From NCBI GenBank assembly GCA_035547675.1, contig DASZUI010000160.1, forward strand, positions 1-47,336: a stretch of 47,336 bases of DNA, read 5' to 3'. The first letter of the stretch is position 1, and each line of letters begins with the position of its first letter. The notes beneath the pieces were generated by a model, which saw only the letters and a program-made list of their open reading frames with translations, was not told the DNA's origin and did no database searches. Source of the DNA: DASZTU01 sp035547675 (lineage in GTDB: Bacteria > Pseudomonadota > Alphaproteobacteria > Rhizobiales > Devosiaceae). Both the position numbers and the translations under genes were made by a program. Below, piece by piece: positions 40,139-47,336 of this stretch.

Positions 40139-42787
40139 CTATGCTGCAACCTTCATCCGCCCGAGCTTCTTGATCGCCGCCTCGAGCGGTCTTTCGCTGT
40201 CGCAATAATCCGCCCAGGCCGTGCTCTTGGCGATCAGGGCCGGCGCCGTGCGGATGGTGAATTTCGTCGGGTCGAGCTTGGGCGTCACCTCGTCCCAGGT
40301 GAGCGGCATGGAGACGGTAGCCCCCGGCCGCGCCCGGGGCGAGAGCGGCGCCACCGCCGTCGACATGCGGTCATTGCGCAGATAGTCGAGGAAGATGCGG
40401 CCCGGTCGCAGCTTCTTGGACATGTTGATGAGATAGCGGTTGGGGGCGTCGGCGGCGAGGCGGCGGCAGACTTCGCGGGCGAATTCCTTGGCCGTCGGCC
40501 AGTCGAGCTTGCTGCGCTTGGCCGTGGCGAGCGGGGTTACGACATGGATGCCCTTGCCGCCCGTGGTCTTGCAGAAAGCAACGAGCCCCAGGTCCTCCAG
40601 CACCGATTTCATTTCGAGCGCCGCCGCGACGACCTCGGAGAACGCCACGTCGGGGCCGGGATCGAGATCGAACACCAGCCGGCCCGGCACTTCGGGCGAG
40701 CCGGGCTGGCAGTTCCAGGGGTGGAATTCCATGGCGGCGATCTGGGCCAGCGCCGCCAAACCCTCGACGCGGTTCACTTCGAGATAGGGCTTGTGGTCGC
40801 CGAATACCTCGACGGTATCGAGCAGGTTCGACATGCCGGGCGAGGCGTGGCGCTGGAAGAATTTTTCGCCGTCGATGCCCTCGGGCGCCCGGATGATCGA
40901 GCAGGGCCGGCCCTTGATGTGGCGCATCATCCAGTCGCCGACGCTCTCGAGATAGCGCGCCAGCTCCAGCTTGGTGCCGGGCGTGCCGTCGCCGGCATCC
41001 GGCCAGAGCTGCTTGTCCGGCCGGCTGATGACGATGCCCATGACGATGGGCTTGCCTTTATCGGCCGGCACCGGCTCGGATGGCGCGCCGGCAGTTTCCT
41101 CGGCGGGGGCCGGCAGTTCCGCCTCGACTTCGTCGGCCGGCTTGTCCTGCCGCAGGCCCTTGAAGGCGGCCTGCCGCACCATGCCGTCCGAGGTCCAGCC
41201 GGCGAACTCGATCTCGGCGACCAGCTCGGGCCTCACCCAATGAATATTGGCGGCCTTTTTCGGCGCGCCCTGGCCGGTGAAGGGAGATTTGTCCGCGGCC
41301 ACCGATTGCAGCGCCGGCTGCAACGTCTTGAGCTTGGCGGCGCCATAGCCGGTGCCGACGCGGCCGAGATAGACGAAGTGCTCGCCGCGGTGGACCCCCA
41401 CCAGCAGCGAGCGGAACTTGCCCTCGGTGGTCGTCCAGCCGCCGATCACCACCTCATGGCCGGCGCGGCACTTCGATTTCACCCAATTGTCGGAGCGGCC
41501 CGACACATAGGCCGAATTGGCGCGCTTGGAAACGATGCCCTCCAGCGACAGCCGGCAGGCCGATTGCAATATGGCGTCGCCGCCGGTCTCGAAATGCTCG
41601 ACATAGCGCAGGACGGGCGACCCGGCGGCCCTGAGCAGCGGCTCGAGCCGCGCCTTGCGCTCGACCAGCGGCAGATTGCGCAAATCCTCGCGGCCGTCGA
41701 ACAGCAGGTCGAAGGCGTAGAAGATGAGGTCGTCCGTGCGGCCCTCGGAGAGCGCCGCCTGCAGGGCGGCGAAATCGGGCGTGCCATTGTCGTCGAGCGC
41801 GACGATCTCGCCATCGATGATGGCGTCGGGCAGCTTCGTTCCGGCTTCGGCAATGGCGGCGAATTTCGCGGTCCAGTCGAGGCCGGCGCGGGTCTTGAGG
41901 GTCGTCTTGCCACCCTCGATCCGCATCTGCACGCGATAGCCGTCGAACTTGATCTCGTGCAGCCAGCCTTCGGCGGCGGGCGGTCGCTCGACGCTGCGGC
42001 AGAGCTCGGGCTCGATGAAATCGGGCAGCGCGTCGGCGATCTCGCCCTGCGGGGCCTTGGGCGCGCGCTTGCGGCTGGTGCTGCGGCTCCTGCGCGCCTC
42101 GGCGGCCGCGCCGCGATTGGAGTGCCAGATGGCGGCGGGATCGAGATCGGCGCCGGCCTGCATGAAGGGCGTGGGCGCCGCGCCCTCGCCGGCCGCGATC
42201 TCCTCGAGATTGCGGCCGGAGGCGATGGAGCGGTCCTGCTCCTTGAGCAGCGCGTCGTCGTCGCCCGGGCGGGCGAAGTCGTCGCGGTGCTTGATGAGCA
42301 GCCAATTGTTCCTCGTGGTCCGCGATTTGCTGGCGCGCGTCCTATCGTTCTTGATCAGCACCAGCACCCAGCTGCCGCCCAGCTTGCCGCCTTCGAGGGT
42401 GAATTTCAGTTCGCCATCGGCGAGCTGGCGCTCGGGCGATTTGCTGCCCTCCGGCTGCCAATAGCCACGATCCCAGAGCTCGACCGTGCCGCCGCCATAC
42501 TGGCCCTTGGGGATCGTACCTTCGAAATCGCCATAGTCGAGCGGATGGTCCTCGACCTCCACGGCGAGGCGCTTCTCCCCCGGATCGAGCGAGGGGCCGC
42601 GCGTCACCGCCCAGGATTTGAACACGCCGTCGAGTTCGAGGCGGAAATCGTAATGCAGGCGCGTCGCGTCATGCTTCTGGATGACGAAGCGCAGGCGCGG
42701 GGCTGTCTTGGCCGCAGCCGCGCCGCTGGGCTCGGCGGTTTTGGAAAAATCGCGCTTGGCACGATAGGTCGACAGCTTGTCGGGCAT
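40139..42787 (-). CDS. ligD: Multifunctional DNA ligase D
   Basis: This 882-residue protein has the three LigD domains in the order phosphoesterase, ligase, polymerase. The 3-prime phosphoesterase domain has QKHDATRLHYDFRLE (38-52) and GDFEGTIPKGQYG (86-98). The ATP-dependent ligase has the nucleophile Lys280 in EIKFDGYRVQ, with later motifs ELVAEIEFAGWT. The archaeo-eukaryotic-primase-like polymerase at the C-terminus has the metal motif VFDLDPG and KTTGGKGIHVVTPL. With two Ku genes it gives a complete NHEJ set. It lies 50 bp downstream of the MobA-like gene on the same strand. A 13-bp palindrome at 42798-42810 overlaps its leader. Confidence 0.96.
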   Translation of the reverse strand: MPDKLSTYRAKRDFSKTAEPSGAAAAKTAPRLRFVIQKHDATRLHYDFRLELDGVFKSWAVTRGPSLDPGEKRLAVEVEDHPLDYGDFEGTIPKGQYGGGTVELWDRGYWQPEGSKSPERQLADGELKFTLEGGKLGGSWVLVLIKNDRTRASKSRTTRNNWLLIKHRDDFARPGDDDALLKEQDRSIASGRNLEEIAAGEGAAPTPFMQAGADLDPAAIWHSNRGAAAEARRSRSTSRKRAPKAPQGEIADALPDFIEPELCRSVERPPAAEGWLHEIKFDGYRVQMRIEGGKTTLKTRAGLDWTAKFAAIAEAGTKLPDAIIDGEIVALDDNGTPDFAALQAALSEGRTDDLIFYAFDLLFDGREDLRNLPLVERKARLEPLLRAAGSPVLRYVEHFETGGDAILQSACRLSLEGIVSKRANSAYVSGRSDNWVKSKCRAGHEVVIGGWTTTEGKFRSLLVGVHRGEHFVYLGRVGTGYGAAKLKTLQPALQSVAADKSPFTGQGAPKKAANIHWVRPELVAEIEFAGWTSDGMVRQAAFKGLRQDKPADEVEAELPAPAEETAGAPSEPVPADKGKPIVMGIVISRPDKQLWPDAGDGTPGTKLELARYLESVGDWMMRHIKGRPCSIIRAPEGIDGEKFFQRHASPGMSNLLDTVEVFGDHKPYLEVNRVEGLAALAQIAAMEFHPWNCQPGSPEVPGRLVFDLDPGPDVAFSEVVAAALEMKSVLEDLGLVAFCKTTGGKGIHVVTPLATAKRSKLDWPTAKEFAREVCRRLAADAPNRYLINMSKKLRPGRIFLDYLRNDRMSTAVAPLSPRARPGATVSMPLTWDEVTPKLDPTKFTIRTAPALIAKSTAWADYCDSERPLEAAIKKLGRMKVAA

Positions 42788-42797
42788 TGGAACCTCT

Positions 42798-42810
42798 CGT
42801 TCTGAGAACG
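42798..42810. promoter_or_regulatory. Palindrome in the ligD leader
   Basis: CGTTCTGAGAACG is a perfect dyad of 6-bp arms around one base, directly before the AGAGG ribosome site and the ligD start (42787). It is in the right place for a repressor, but it is not the GTTC-N7-GTTC LexA box of alphaproteobacteria. Confidence 0.35.
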
Positions 42811-42837
42811 CAACCGCCGCCGCTCGGGTTCGACACT

Positions 42838-43434
42838 CTAATCCAATGACGCGCCGGGAGGAACCGCGGCGGCGCGGCCGAAATCGGCCGGCGTGTCGAA
42901 ATCCATGAGTTCGCGCGGCGTCGCCTCGATAAAGCTCGCCGCCGCCAGCAGGCGCCTGGCGCCGGCATCGCCCGTCATGCCGATCAGGGCCGGGAAAAGC
43001 GCGCGGGGAAAAAGCGCCGGGGGCCCGCGATAGGCGCCATCCGTGGAGGCGATGGGGCCGGGTGCCGCGCCGAAGCGCGCCAGCATGGCCTCGAAATGGG
43101 CGCGCGGCACCAGCGGCATGTCGGCGAGCGCCACCAGGAGCCCGTCGAGATTCCGGCTCGCGGCATATGTCGCGCCGATGGCGAGCGAGCTTCCCTGCCC
43201 GTCCTCAGGCGCGGGGTTGAGGAGAATCGCGAAGCCGCTGGCCCGCAGCATCGCCGGCACGAGGCCCTCCTCCGAGGCGCAGACGGCGTACTTTTCCGCC
43301 AGGGGCAGGCCGGCGAGCGTTTCGGCGGCATGGGCGGCGAGCGGGCGGCCGGCGAACGGGGCCGCGAGCTTGTCTTCGGGGCCGTAGCGGCGCGAAAGTC
43401 CCGCCGCCAGCAGCAGCGCGGCGATACGGCTCAC
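42838..43434 (-). CDS. Nucleotidyltransferase, MobA/MocA-like
   Basis: This 198-residue GT-A-type nucleotidyltransferase has the nucleotide signature LLLAAGLSRRYGPEDKL at residues 7-23, the ADMPLV metal motif, and the MocA-like MGTTTD... region replaced by GAYRGPPALFPR. It resembles molybdopterin cytidylyl- or guanylyltransferases that make cofactors for xanthine-dehydrogenase-type enzymes. The start is a GTG at 43434 whose G overlaps the XdhC stop (GTGA), so the two are translationally coupled. The partner XdhC gene strongly supports a molybdenum-cofactor role. The molybdoenzyme itself is not in the window. Confidence 0.85.
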   Translation of the reverse strand: MSRIAALLLAAGLSRRYGPEDKLAAPFAGRPLAAHAAETLAGLPLAEKYAVCASEEGLVPAMLRASGFAILLNPAPEDGQGSSLAIGATYAASRNLDGLLVALADMPLVPRAHFEAMLARFGAAPGPIASTDGAYRGPPALFPRALFPALIGMTGDAGARRLLAAASFIEATPRELMDFDTPADFGRAAAVPPGASLD

Positions 43435-44429
43435 GGGGCGTCGAAGGCGATACGCCGCTCGGTAACTTCGGCGAGAATCGAAATGGCGAGCGAGGCCGCA
43501 TCGCGCGCCGGACCGAACAGGCCGATCGGTCCCCTGATGCGCTCGATCGCCGGCTGGCCGACCCCTGCGGCCAGCAGCCGCTCGCGGCGCTGGCCATGAG
43601 CGCGGCGGCTGCCCATGGCGCCCACCAGGAAGCAATCGGTCTTGAGCGCCGCCGCGAGCAGCACCGGCTCCCAGTCGTGATCGTGGAAGAGAAAAATCGT
43701 GGCGGTCCAGGCGTCCGCCGGCAGGTCCGGCACATCGCGCGGGCTGGTGAGCAGCAGGGCGGTGGCGCCCAGTCCCTCGGCCGTCGCCAGGCTTTGCTCG
43801 TCGGCGCAGAGGGCCACGATGTCGAGCCCGGCGGCCGTGCCGATGCGCACCGCCTGCTCGATCTCCGCGCCGCGCCCGATCAGCAGCAGCCGCGTCACCG
43901 GCGCATAGCAGCGCAGGAAGCTCTCGTCGCGCCAGCCGGTGCGCTTGCCCGGCGCGACCTGGCCGATCACCTGCGCCGCGCCCTCGGCGGGCACGAACTC
44001 GACGGCGAAGGCCGCGCGTTCGCGCAAGCGCCGCCGCACCTCGGCCACCAGCTTGGGATCGGGGCAGGCGTGCACATGCAATTCGATGCTGCCGCCGCAG
44101 GGCAGCTTGATGTCGAAAAAGGGCGAACCGACCCCGAAGCGCAGGATCGTATCCTCGCCCGCCGCGATCGCCTTCATCGCCTCGGCGGCCACCGCCGCCT
44201 CGACGCATCCGCCCGAGACATAGCCGGCGTAGCGGCCATCGGCGAGCACCGCCATCTGCGTGCCGATGGCGCGCGAGGCGCCGCCCTCGACCTCGACAAG
44301 GGTCACCAGCGCCTGCGGCACGCCCTCGTCGATCCCGGCCTGCAGCAGGTCGAACAGCCCGACGCTCTCGCCATGCGCCGGACCATTGGCGGGCAGCGCA
44401 ATACGCCTCGGAACGACGATGTCCTGCAT
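43431..44429 (-). CDS. XdhC-family molybdenum-cofactor chaperone
   Basis: This 332-residue protein has the N-terminal XdhC_CoxI domain with YVSGGCVEAAV near residues 70-80 and LPCGGSIELHVH near 109-120, and a C-terminal XdhC Rossmann domain with RLLLIGRGAEIEQ and the box FLVGAMGSRR. XdhC inserts sulfurated molybdopterin into xanthine-dehydrogenase-like enzymes. It is immediately followed by the MobA-like gene (GTGA overlap). The ATG at 44429 was chosen because an upstream in-frame extension reads through repeat DNA. The upstream 1.5 kb is gene-free repeat sequence. Confidence 0.9.
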   Translation of the reverse strand: MQDIVVPRRIALPANGPAHGESVGLFDLLQAGIDEGVPQALVTLVEVEGGASRAIGTQMAVLADGRYAGYVSGGCVEAAVAAEAMKAIAAGEDTILRFGVGSPFFDIKLPCGGSIELHVHACPDPKLVAEVRRRLRERAAFAVEFVPAEGAAQVIGQVAPGKRTGWRDESFLRCYAPVTRLLLIGRGAEIEQAVRIGTAAGLDIVALCADEQSLATAEGLGATALLLTSPRDVPDLPADAWTATIFLFHDHDWEPVLLAAALKTDCFLVGAMGSRRAHGQRRERLLAAGVGQPAIERIRGPIGLFGPARDAASLAISILAEVTERRIAFDAP

Positions 44430-45092
44430 GAAAACCTCTTTCGCGCACGCCCCGCGCACGCCGCCAGCATAGTCCTCTGATGCCGCCATGCAACCAGCCA
44501 TTCGGCTGGACTTCGAGCCGGCCGCGCAGCGGCAAAATCCCTCCGGTGGAGGGATTTTAGGCGAGAAGGCCATGAGGGCTATGCCCGAATGGCGTCGGAC
44601 TTTCAATGTGGGCAGGTAGAGTGCGCGTGGCCCATGGTTCGACAGGCTCACCATGAGGTCGGTGGAATTTAACTCGACCTCATGGTGAGGTGCGAGGCGA
44701 AGGCCGAGCCTCGAACCATGGGCAGCGCGCGCGGCTGGATTCCGGCCTTCGCCGGAATGACACTGTGGAATTTGACCGGACCTCGCCTCCTCCCCGCCGT
44801 CGCATGGGCACGGCCTTGCCCCACCCCCGCCGTCATTCCGACGAAGGCCGGAATCCAGCAACGCGCACTGCCCAAGGCCCCCTCACCCGGCCTTCGGCCG
44901 ACCTCTCCCCCAAGAGAGAGGTGAAGAAGGGGGCACCGCCTCGCCGCCACATCACCTCTCCCTCGGGGGTAGTGGTGGGCGCGTGAGCGCCGGGTGTGGG
45001 GGCCTTCTCCGCTTGCGCCAGCAATCCGGGTGAAGGAGCCTGGCTCCGCCCGAAACTTATCCCCACCCCCGAACGCCTCCCTTATCCTCCTG
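44430..45092. repeat. Repeat-filled gap upstream of xdhC-like gene
   Basis: At 44494-44619 is a long-form composite element: hairpin CCAGCC-ATTC-GGCTGG (44494-44509), stem AAAATCCCTCC / GGAGGGATTTT around GGT (44534-44558), GAGAAGGCCATGAGGGCTAT, and GTGGGCAGGTAG. At 44634-44720 are facing ATGGTTCGACAGGCTCACCA and GAGCCTCGAACCATGGG segments. An ATTCC pair in a CCGGC variant (ATTCCGGC-CTTC-GCCGGAAT) lies at about 44739-44760 and 44834-44857. From 44878 on, CCCTCACCCGGCCTTCGGCC and similar G+C-rich palindromes continue to about 45050. No convincing gene is seen. Confidence 0.8.
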
Positions 45093-45404
45093 CCGTCCCC
45101 CGCAAACTGCGGGATCGCGACGAACGGTTCGCGGGGGACGGTCGGTGGACCGGGAGTCGTCCCGGTCCGGGGGGATGCGGATACCGTGATCCCGAGGCAG
45201 AAGGATCGATCGGCCGGGCGACGACTGCACCCCTCGCCCAAATGCCCGCGAGGCGCCGGCAGTGGCGCGGCCGGGCAGGCCGGTTCCGGACTGGGCCCAG
45301 GCCGGACTTTGTAAGTCGTCATCCCTTCTCAAGCCGATCGCATTGGCGAGGCTTTGTCTCACCTAATGCGGACTACCCGCTCCGGGACGGAGCCTCGCCA
45401 ATGC
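45093..45404. other. Highly structured tract; candidate non-coding RNA
   Basis: Several perfect inverted repeats occur close together. CCGTCCCCCGC (45093-45103) pairs with GCGGGGGACGG (45131-45141). GGACCGGGA (45147-45155) pairs with TCCCGGTCC (45160-45168). GGGCGA (45216-45221) pairs with TCGCCC (45234-45239). GCATTGGCGAGGCT (45340-45353) pairs with AGCCTCGCCAATGC (45391-45404) across 37 nt. The tract does not match the repeat families of the other gaps, and it matches no RNA class that I recognise. Open frames cross it on both strands, but they look like by-products of its composition. Confidence 0.4.
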
Positions 45405-45890
45405 CGCAGGCATGGCTGTTGCAGATGATCCGGGTCGCAGCGGAGGCTTCGACGCGGCCCGAAGGGCGAAATCGCTCCAGTGCAGCGATTTCAGCGGAGA
45501 AGGCCATGAGGGCTGCGCCCGAATGGCGGGTGCGCGCCTGCTTCTGGATTCCGGCCTGCGCCGGAATGACGTCGTGGAACAGGCACGGCCTTGCCCCCGC
45601 CCTCGGGAACAGGGCACCGCCTTGCCCCCGCCCCGCCGTCATTCCGGCGAAGGCCGGAATCCAGCAGCGGGCACGGCGCGCGCTGCCCATGGTTCGAGGC
45701 TCCCTTCGGGCGCACCTCAGGATGAGGTTAGTGTTTGCTTCCACGACCTCATGGTGAGGTGCGAGGCGAGAGCCGAGCCTCGAACCATGGGCCATGCGCA
45801 CCCTACCTGCCCGCATCGAAAAACCAGGTCCAGCCGAATGGCTGGCGAATGGCTGGGGACCATTCTCCCGCCGCAATTGCAGCGCTATAG
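45405..45890. repeat. Repeats before the MotA-like gene
   Basis: Around 45447-45525 is a partial composite element with AAATCGCTCC / GCAGCGATTT (45469-45491, one mismatch) and GAGAAGGCCATGAGGGCTGC. ATTCC-type arms of the CCGGC variant lie at about 45546-45571 and 45637-45664. ATGGTTCGAGGCTCCCTTCG and its partner near 45690-45790 follow, then a reversed stop hairpin CCAGCC-GAAT-GGCTGG (45830-45845). No gene is seen. Confidence 0.8.
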
Positions 45891-45997
45891 GACCTCATTC
45901 CCATTGCGCGTGCCGGTGAGCAGCCGGCGGCAAACCATTGTCACGCCCCCGGCGGTGTGACTAGACTTCGCGCATCAGCTCCAACCAGATCAGGCCC

Positions 45998-47008
45998 ATG
46001 GCCCAAGCTTACGACCCCTACCATCTGGCCAGCCCGTTCGTATATCTCGTCAAGATACTGATTTTCTTGATTATTATCGCTCTGGTCGCGCTGATCATGT
46101 GGCCCCAGATCGTGCTGTTCTTCTGGGCGAATCCGTTCATCAATTCGATGATTCTACTGGCGGCGGCGGTTGGAATCTTCTTGAGCTTCCGGCAGGTCAT
46201 CCGGTTGTTCCCGGAAATCAAATGGGTGAATTCGCTGCAGGACGGCACTACCAACAATACGCGGCCGCCGGTGCTGCTGGCGCCGGTCGCCGGCATATTG
46301 CGCGACCGCATCGGTGAATCGGTGATTACGCCGTCCAATATGCGCTCGATCCTCGATTCGGTCGGCAACCGGCTGGACGAGGCGAAGGACACTTCGCGCT
46401 ATCTGACGGGCCTGCTGGTTTTCCTGGGGCTGATGGGCACGTTCTATGGCCTCTTGCAGACGGTGACGTCGGTCGCGACGGTGATCCAGAACCTCGACGC
46501 CAGTTCGGGCGATACGGCGACACTGTTCAACAATCTCAAGGAAGGGCTGGTGCTGCCGCTCTCGGGCATGGGCACGGCCTTTTCCGCCTCGCTGTTCGGT
46601 CTTGCGGGCTCGCTGATCCTCGGCTTCCTCGATCTGCAGACGAGCCAGGCGCAGAACGCCTTCTTCACCGATCTCGAGGACTGGATGACCTCCATGACCG
46701 AGCTCGACCATCCGGTGACCGCCATGCAGGCCTCGGGACTGGGCGTGCCGAGCGGGGAAATCCAGGCCATGTTCGAGCAGCTCGGCACCACCATGCAGCG
46801 CTCGGATTCGCAGCAGAACGCCATCCGCGCCATGGCGGAACTGGCGCGCGGCATCGACGGACTGGTGAAGCATATTCGCGCCGAACAGGAGGATCTGCGC
46901 TCGCATATCGACGAGCAGGCGGCGACCAACCGCAAGCTGCGCGACCTCATCGAGGCGCTGCTGCGCGAGGGCGAGGACGAGCGCGAAAGCCGGGAGAAGC
47001 GGGGCTGA
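45998..47008 (+). CDS. MotA/TolQ/ExbB-type proton-channel protein
   Basis: This 336-residue inner-membrane protein has hydrophobic segments near residues 17-38 (VKILIFLIIIALVALIMW) and 50-68, and the conserved channel helices at about 135-155 (TGLLVFLGLMGTFYGLLQTV) and 185-210 (LSGMGTAFSASLFGLAGSL). The pattern GLMGTFYGLL plus SGMGTAFSASLFGLAGS is the MotA/ExbB core. The C-terminal third is a charged helix likely to form a coiled coil. With the next gene it forms a MotAB-like stator pair, of a type often found in Rhizobiales outside the flagellar cluster, so the driven process may be envelope-related. The ATG is at 45998. Confidence 0.85.
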   Translation: MAQAYDPYHLASPFVYLVKILIFLIIIALVALIMWPQIVLFFWANPFINSMILLAAAVGIFLSFRQVIRLFPEIKWVNSLQDGTTNNTRPPVLLAPVAGILRDRIGESVITPSNMRSILDSVGNRLDEAKDTSRYLTGLLVFLGLMGTFYGLLQTVTSVATVIQNLDASSGDTATLFNNLKEGLVLPLSGMGTAFSASLFGLAGSLILGFLDLQTSQAQNAFFTDLEDWMTSMTELDHPVTAMQASGLGVPSGEIQAMFEQLGTTMQRSDSQQNAIRAMAELARGIDGLVKHIRAEQEDLRSHIDEQAATNRKLRDLIEALLREGEDERESREKRG

Positions 47009-47058
47009 TGGTGCCGCAAGCGACCTTCTGTCCTGCGGTCGGCGAGGGAGCCTGAGCG

Positions 47059-47336
47059 ATGCCGTCTTCCCGCATGCGCCGGGGGCAGGTGACCAATTAC
47101 TGGCCGGGGTTCGTCGACGCCCTGTCCAGCCTGCTGCTGGTCATCATCTTCCTGCTGTCGCTGTTCATGGTGGCGCAGTTCTTCCTGGGCCAGCAGATCA
47201 AGGGCAAGGATACCGCGCTCACCAAGCTCAATTCGCAGATTGCCGAGCTCACCAGCATGCTGCAGCTCGAGCGGTCCAATTCGGCCGATTTGCAGAACCA
47301 GGTGGCGACGCTCACGGCGACGCTCGCCACGGCGCA
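47059..47336 (+). CDS. MotB/OmpA-like partner protein (partial at window edge)
   Basis: Only the first 92 residues are present. They start MPSSRMRRGQVTNYWPGFVD, then a single hydrophobic segment ALSSLLLVIIFLLSLFMVAQF (about 21-42). A coiled-coil-like region rich in LTKLNSQIAELTSML and LQNQVATLTATL follows. This is the N-terminal anchor and periplasmic stalk of a MotB-type protein that ends in an OmpA peptidoglycan-binding domain; that domain lies beyond the window. The ATG at 47059 follows GGGAGCCTGAGCG, and the gene lies 50 bp after the MotA-like gene. Confidence 0.75.
   Translation, partial: MPSSRMRRGQVTNYWPGFVDALSSLLLVIIFLLSLFMVAQFFLGQQIKGKDTALTKLNSQIAELTSMLQLERSNSADLQNQVATLTATLATA

Noticed and set aside
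40112..42805. An 897-codon open frame on the plus strand
   Set aside because: It is antisense to ligD, which has all three domains intact. There is no recognisable motif or ribosome site.
42798..42810. The palindrome before ligD as a LexA box
   Set aside because: Alphaproteobacterial LexA sites are direct repeats of the GTTC-N7-GTTC type. This inverted repeat does not fit, so only an unspecified operator is proposed.
44669..45322. A 217-codon minus-strand frame, and a 253-codon plus-strand frame at 44996-45757
   Set aside because: Both run through repeats and the structured tract. Neither has a credible ribosome site or domain, and they overlap each other on opposite strands. A real protein in 45000-45322 cannot be fully excluded.

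Overview
The window is a GC-rich (roughly two-thirds G+C by eye) chromosomal stretch of an alphaproteobacterium. It is most likely a member of the Hyphomicrobiales (Rhizobiales), and the dense palindromic intergenic repeats recall Devosiaceae-type genomes. The order is supported by a RirA-type iron regulator with all three cluster cysteines, by an Irr-box-like site over its promoter, by a duplicated Ku plus LigD repair locus, and by a CTAGAGC-bounded palindromic repeat. The genus is inference. No rRNA, tRNA, CRISPR array, prophage or transposase gene was seen.

Layout. Positions 1-17.4 kb hold housekeeping and accessory metabolism: a flavin oxidoreductase, a PreP-like M16 protease, phnN, a RecD-like helicase, a SnoaL-like protein, two aldo/keto reductases, rirA, a DUF6311-like membrane protein, an ABC-F ATPase, an HpcH/HpaI aldolase, a 37-codon small ORF followed by a 70-residue protein, and a GpdQ-like phosphodiesterase. 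Positions 17.7-20.1 kb are a minus-strand sugar-oxidation operon (galactose/arabinose 1-dehydrogenase type, cupin, SDR). Positions 20.2-25.9 kb hold an Fsr-like exporter, a PilZ protein, glycerate 2-kinase, and a DUF1045-phnM pair. Positions 26-32.7 kb are again sugar and sugar-acid catabolism: FGGY kinase, CE7 esterase, galactonate-dehydratase-like enolase, a sugar-type ABC ATPase without permeases, a 2-keto-4-pentenoate-hydratase-like enzyme and an SDR. Positions 32.9-38.3 kb are a complete polyamine/opine-type ABC importer followed by a class V aminotransferase. Positions 38.3-44.4 kb carry a non-homologous end-joining locus (ku, ku, ligD) whose ligD-ku part lies downstream of an XdhC and MobA-like pair. 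Positions 46-47.3 kb start a MotA/TolQ/ExbB plus MotB/OmpA-type pair, the second cut by the window edge.

How the genes work together. Galactose dehydrogenase, galactonate dehydratase, HpcH/HpaI aldolase and glycerate 2-kinase could form an oxidative sugar route ending in pyruvate and 2-phosphoglycerate, although they are dispersed in separate operons. PhnM, PhnN and the 2H-phosphoesterase DUF1045 belong to C-P lyase phosphonate degradation, but phnGHIJKL are absent here. Two Ku proteins and LigD form a complete NHEJ set.

The most distinctive feature is the intergenic DNA. Several families of structured repeats recur: hairpins of the CCAGSC-ATTC-GSCTGG type placed directly after stop codons, AAATCNNTCC hairpins, ATTCC hairpins, and long inverted repeats that exactly fill gaps between convergent genes. 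Stems in three of these families differ between copies by compensatory changes on both arms, which supports conservation of the folded form. Two other non-repeat candidates deserve attention: a highly structured tract at 45093-45404 and a small ORF with an excellent ribosome binding site at 15007-15120.
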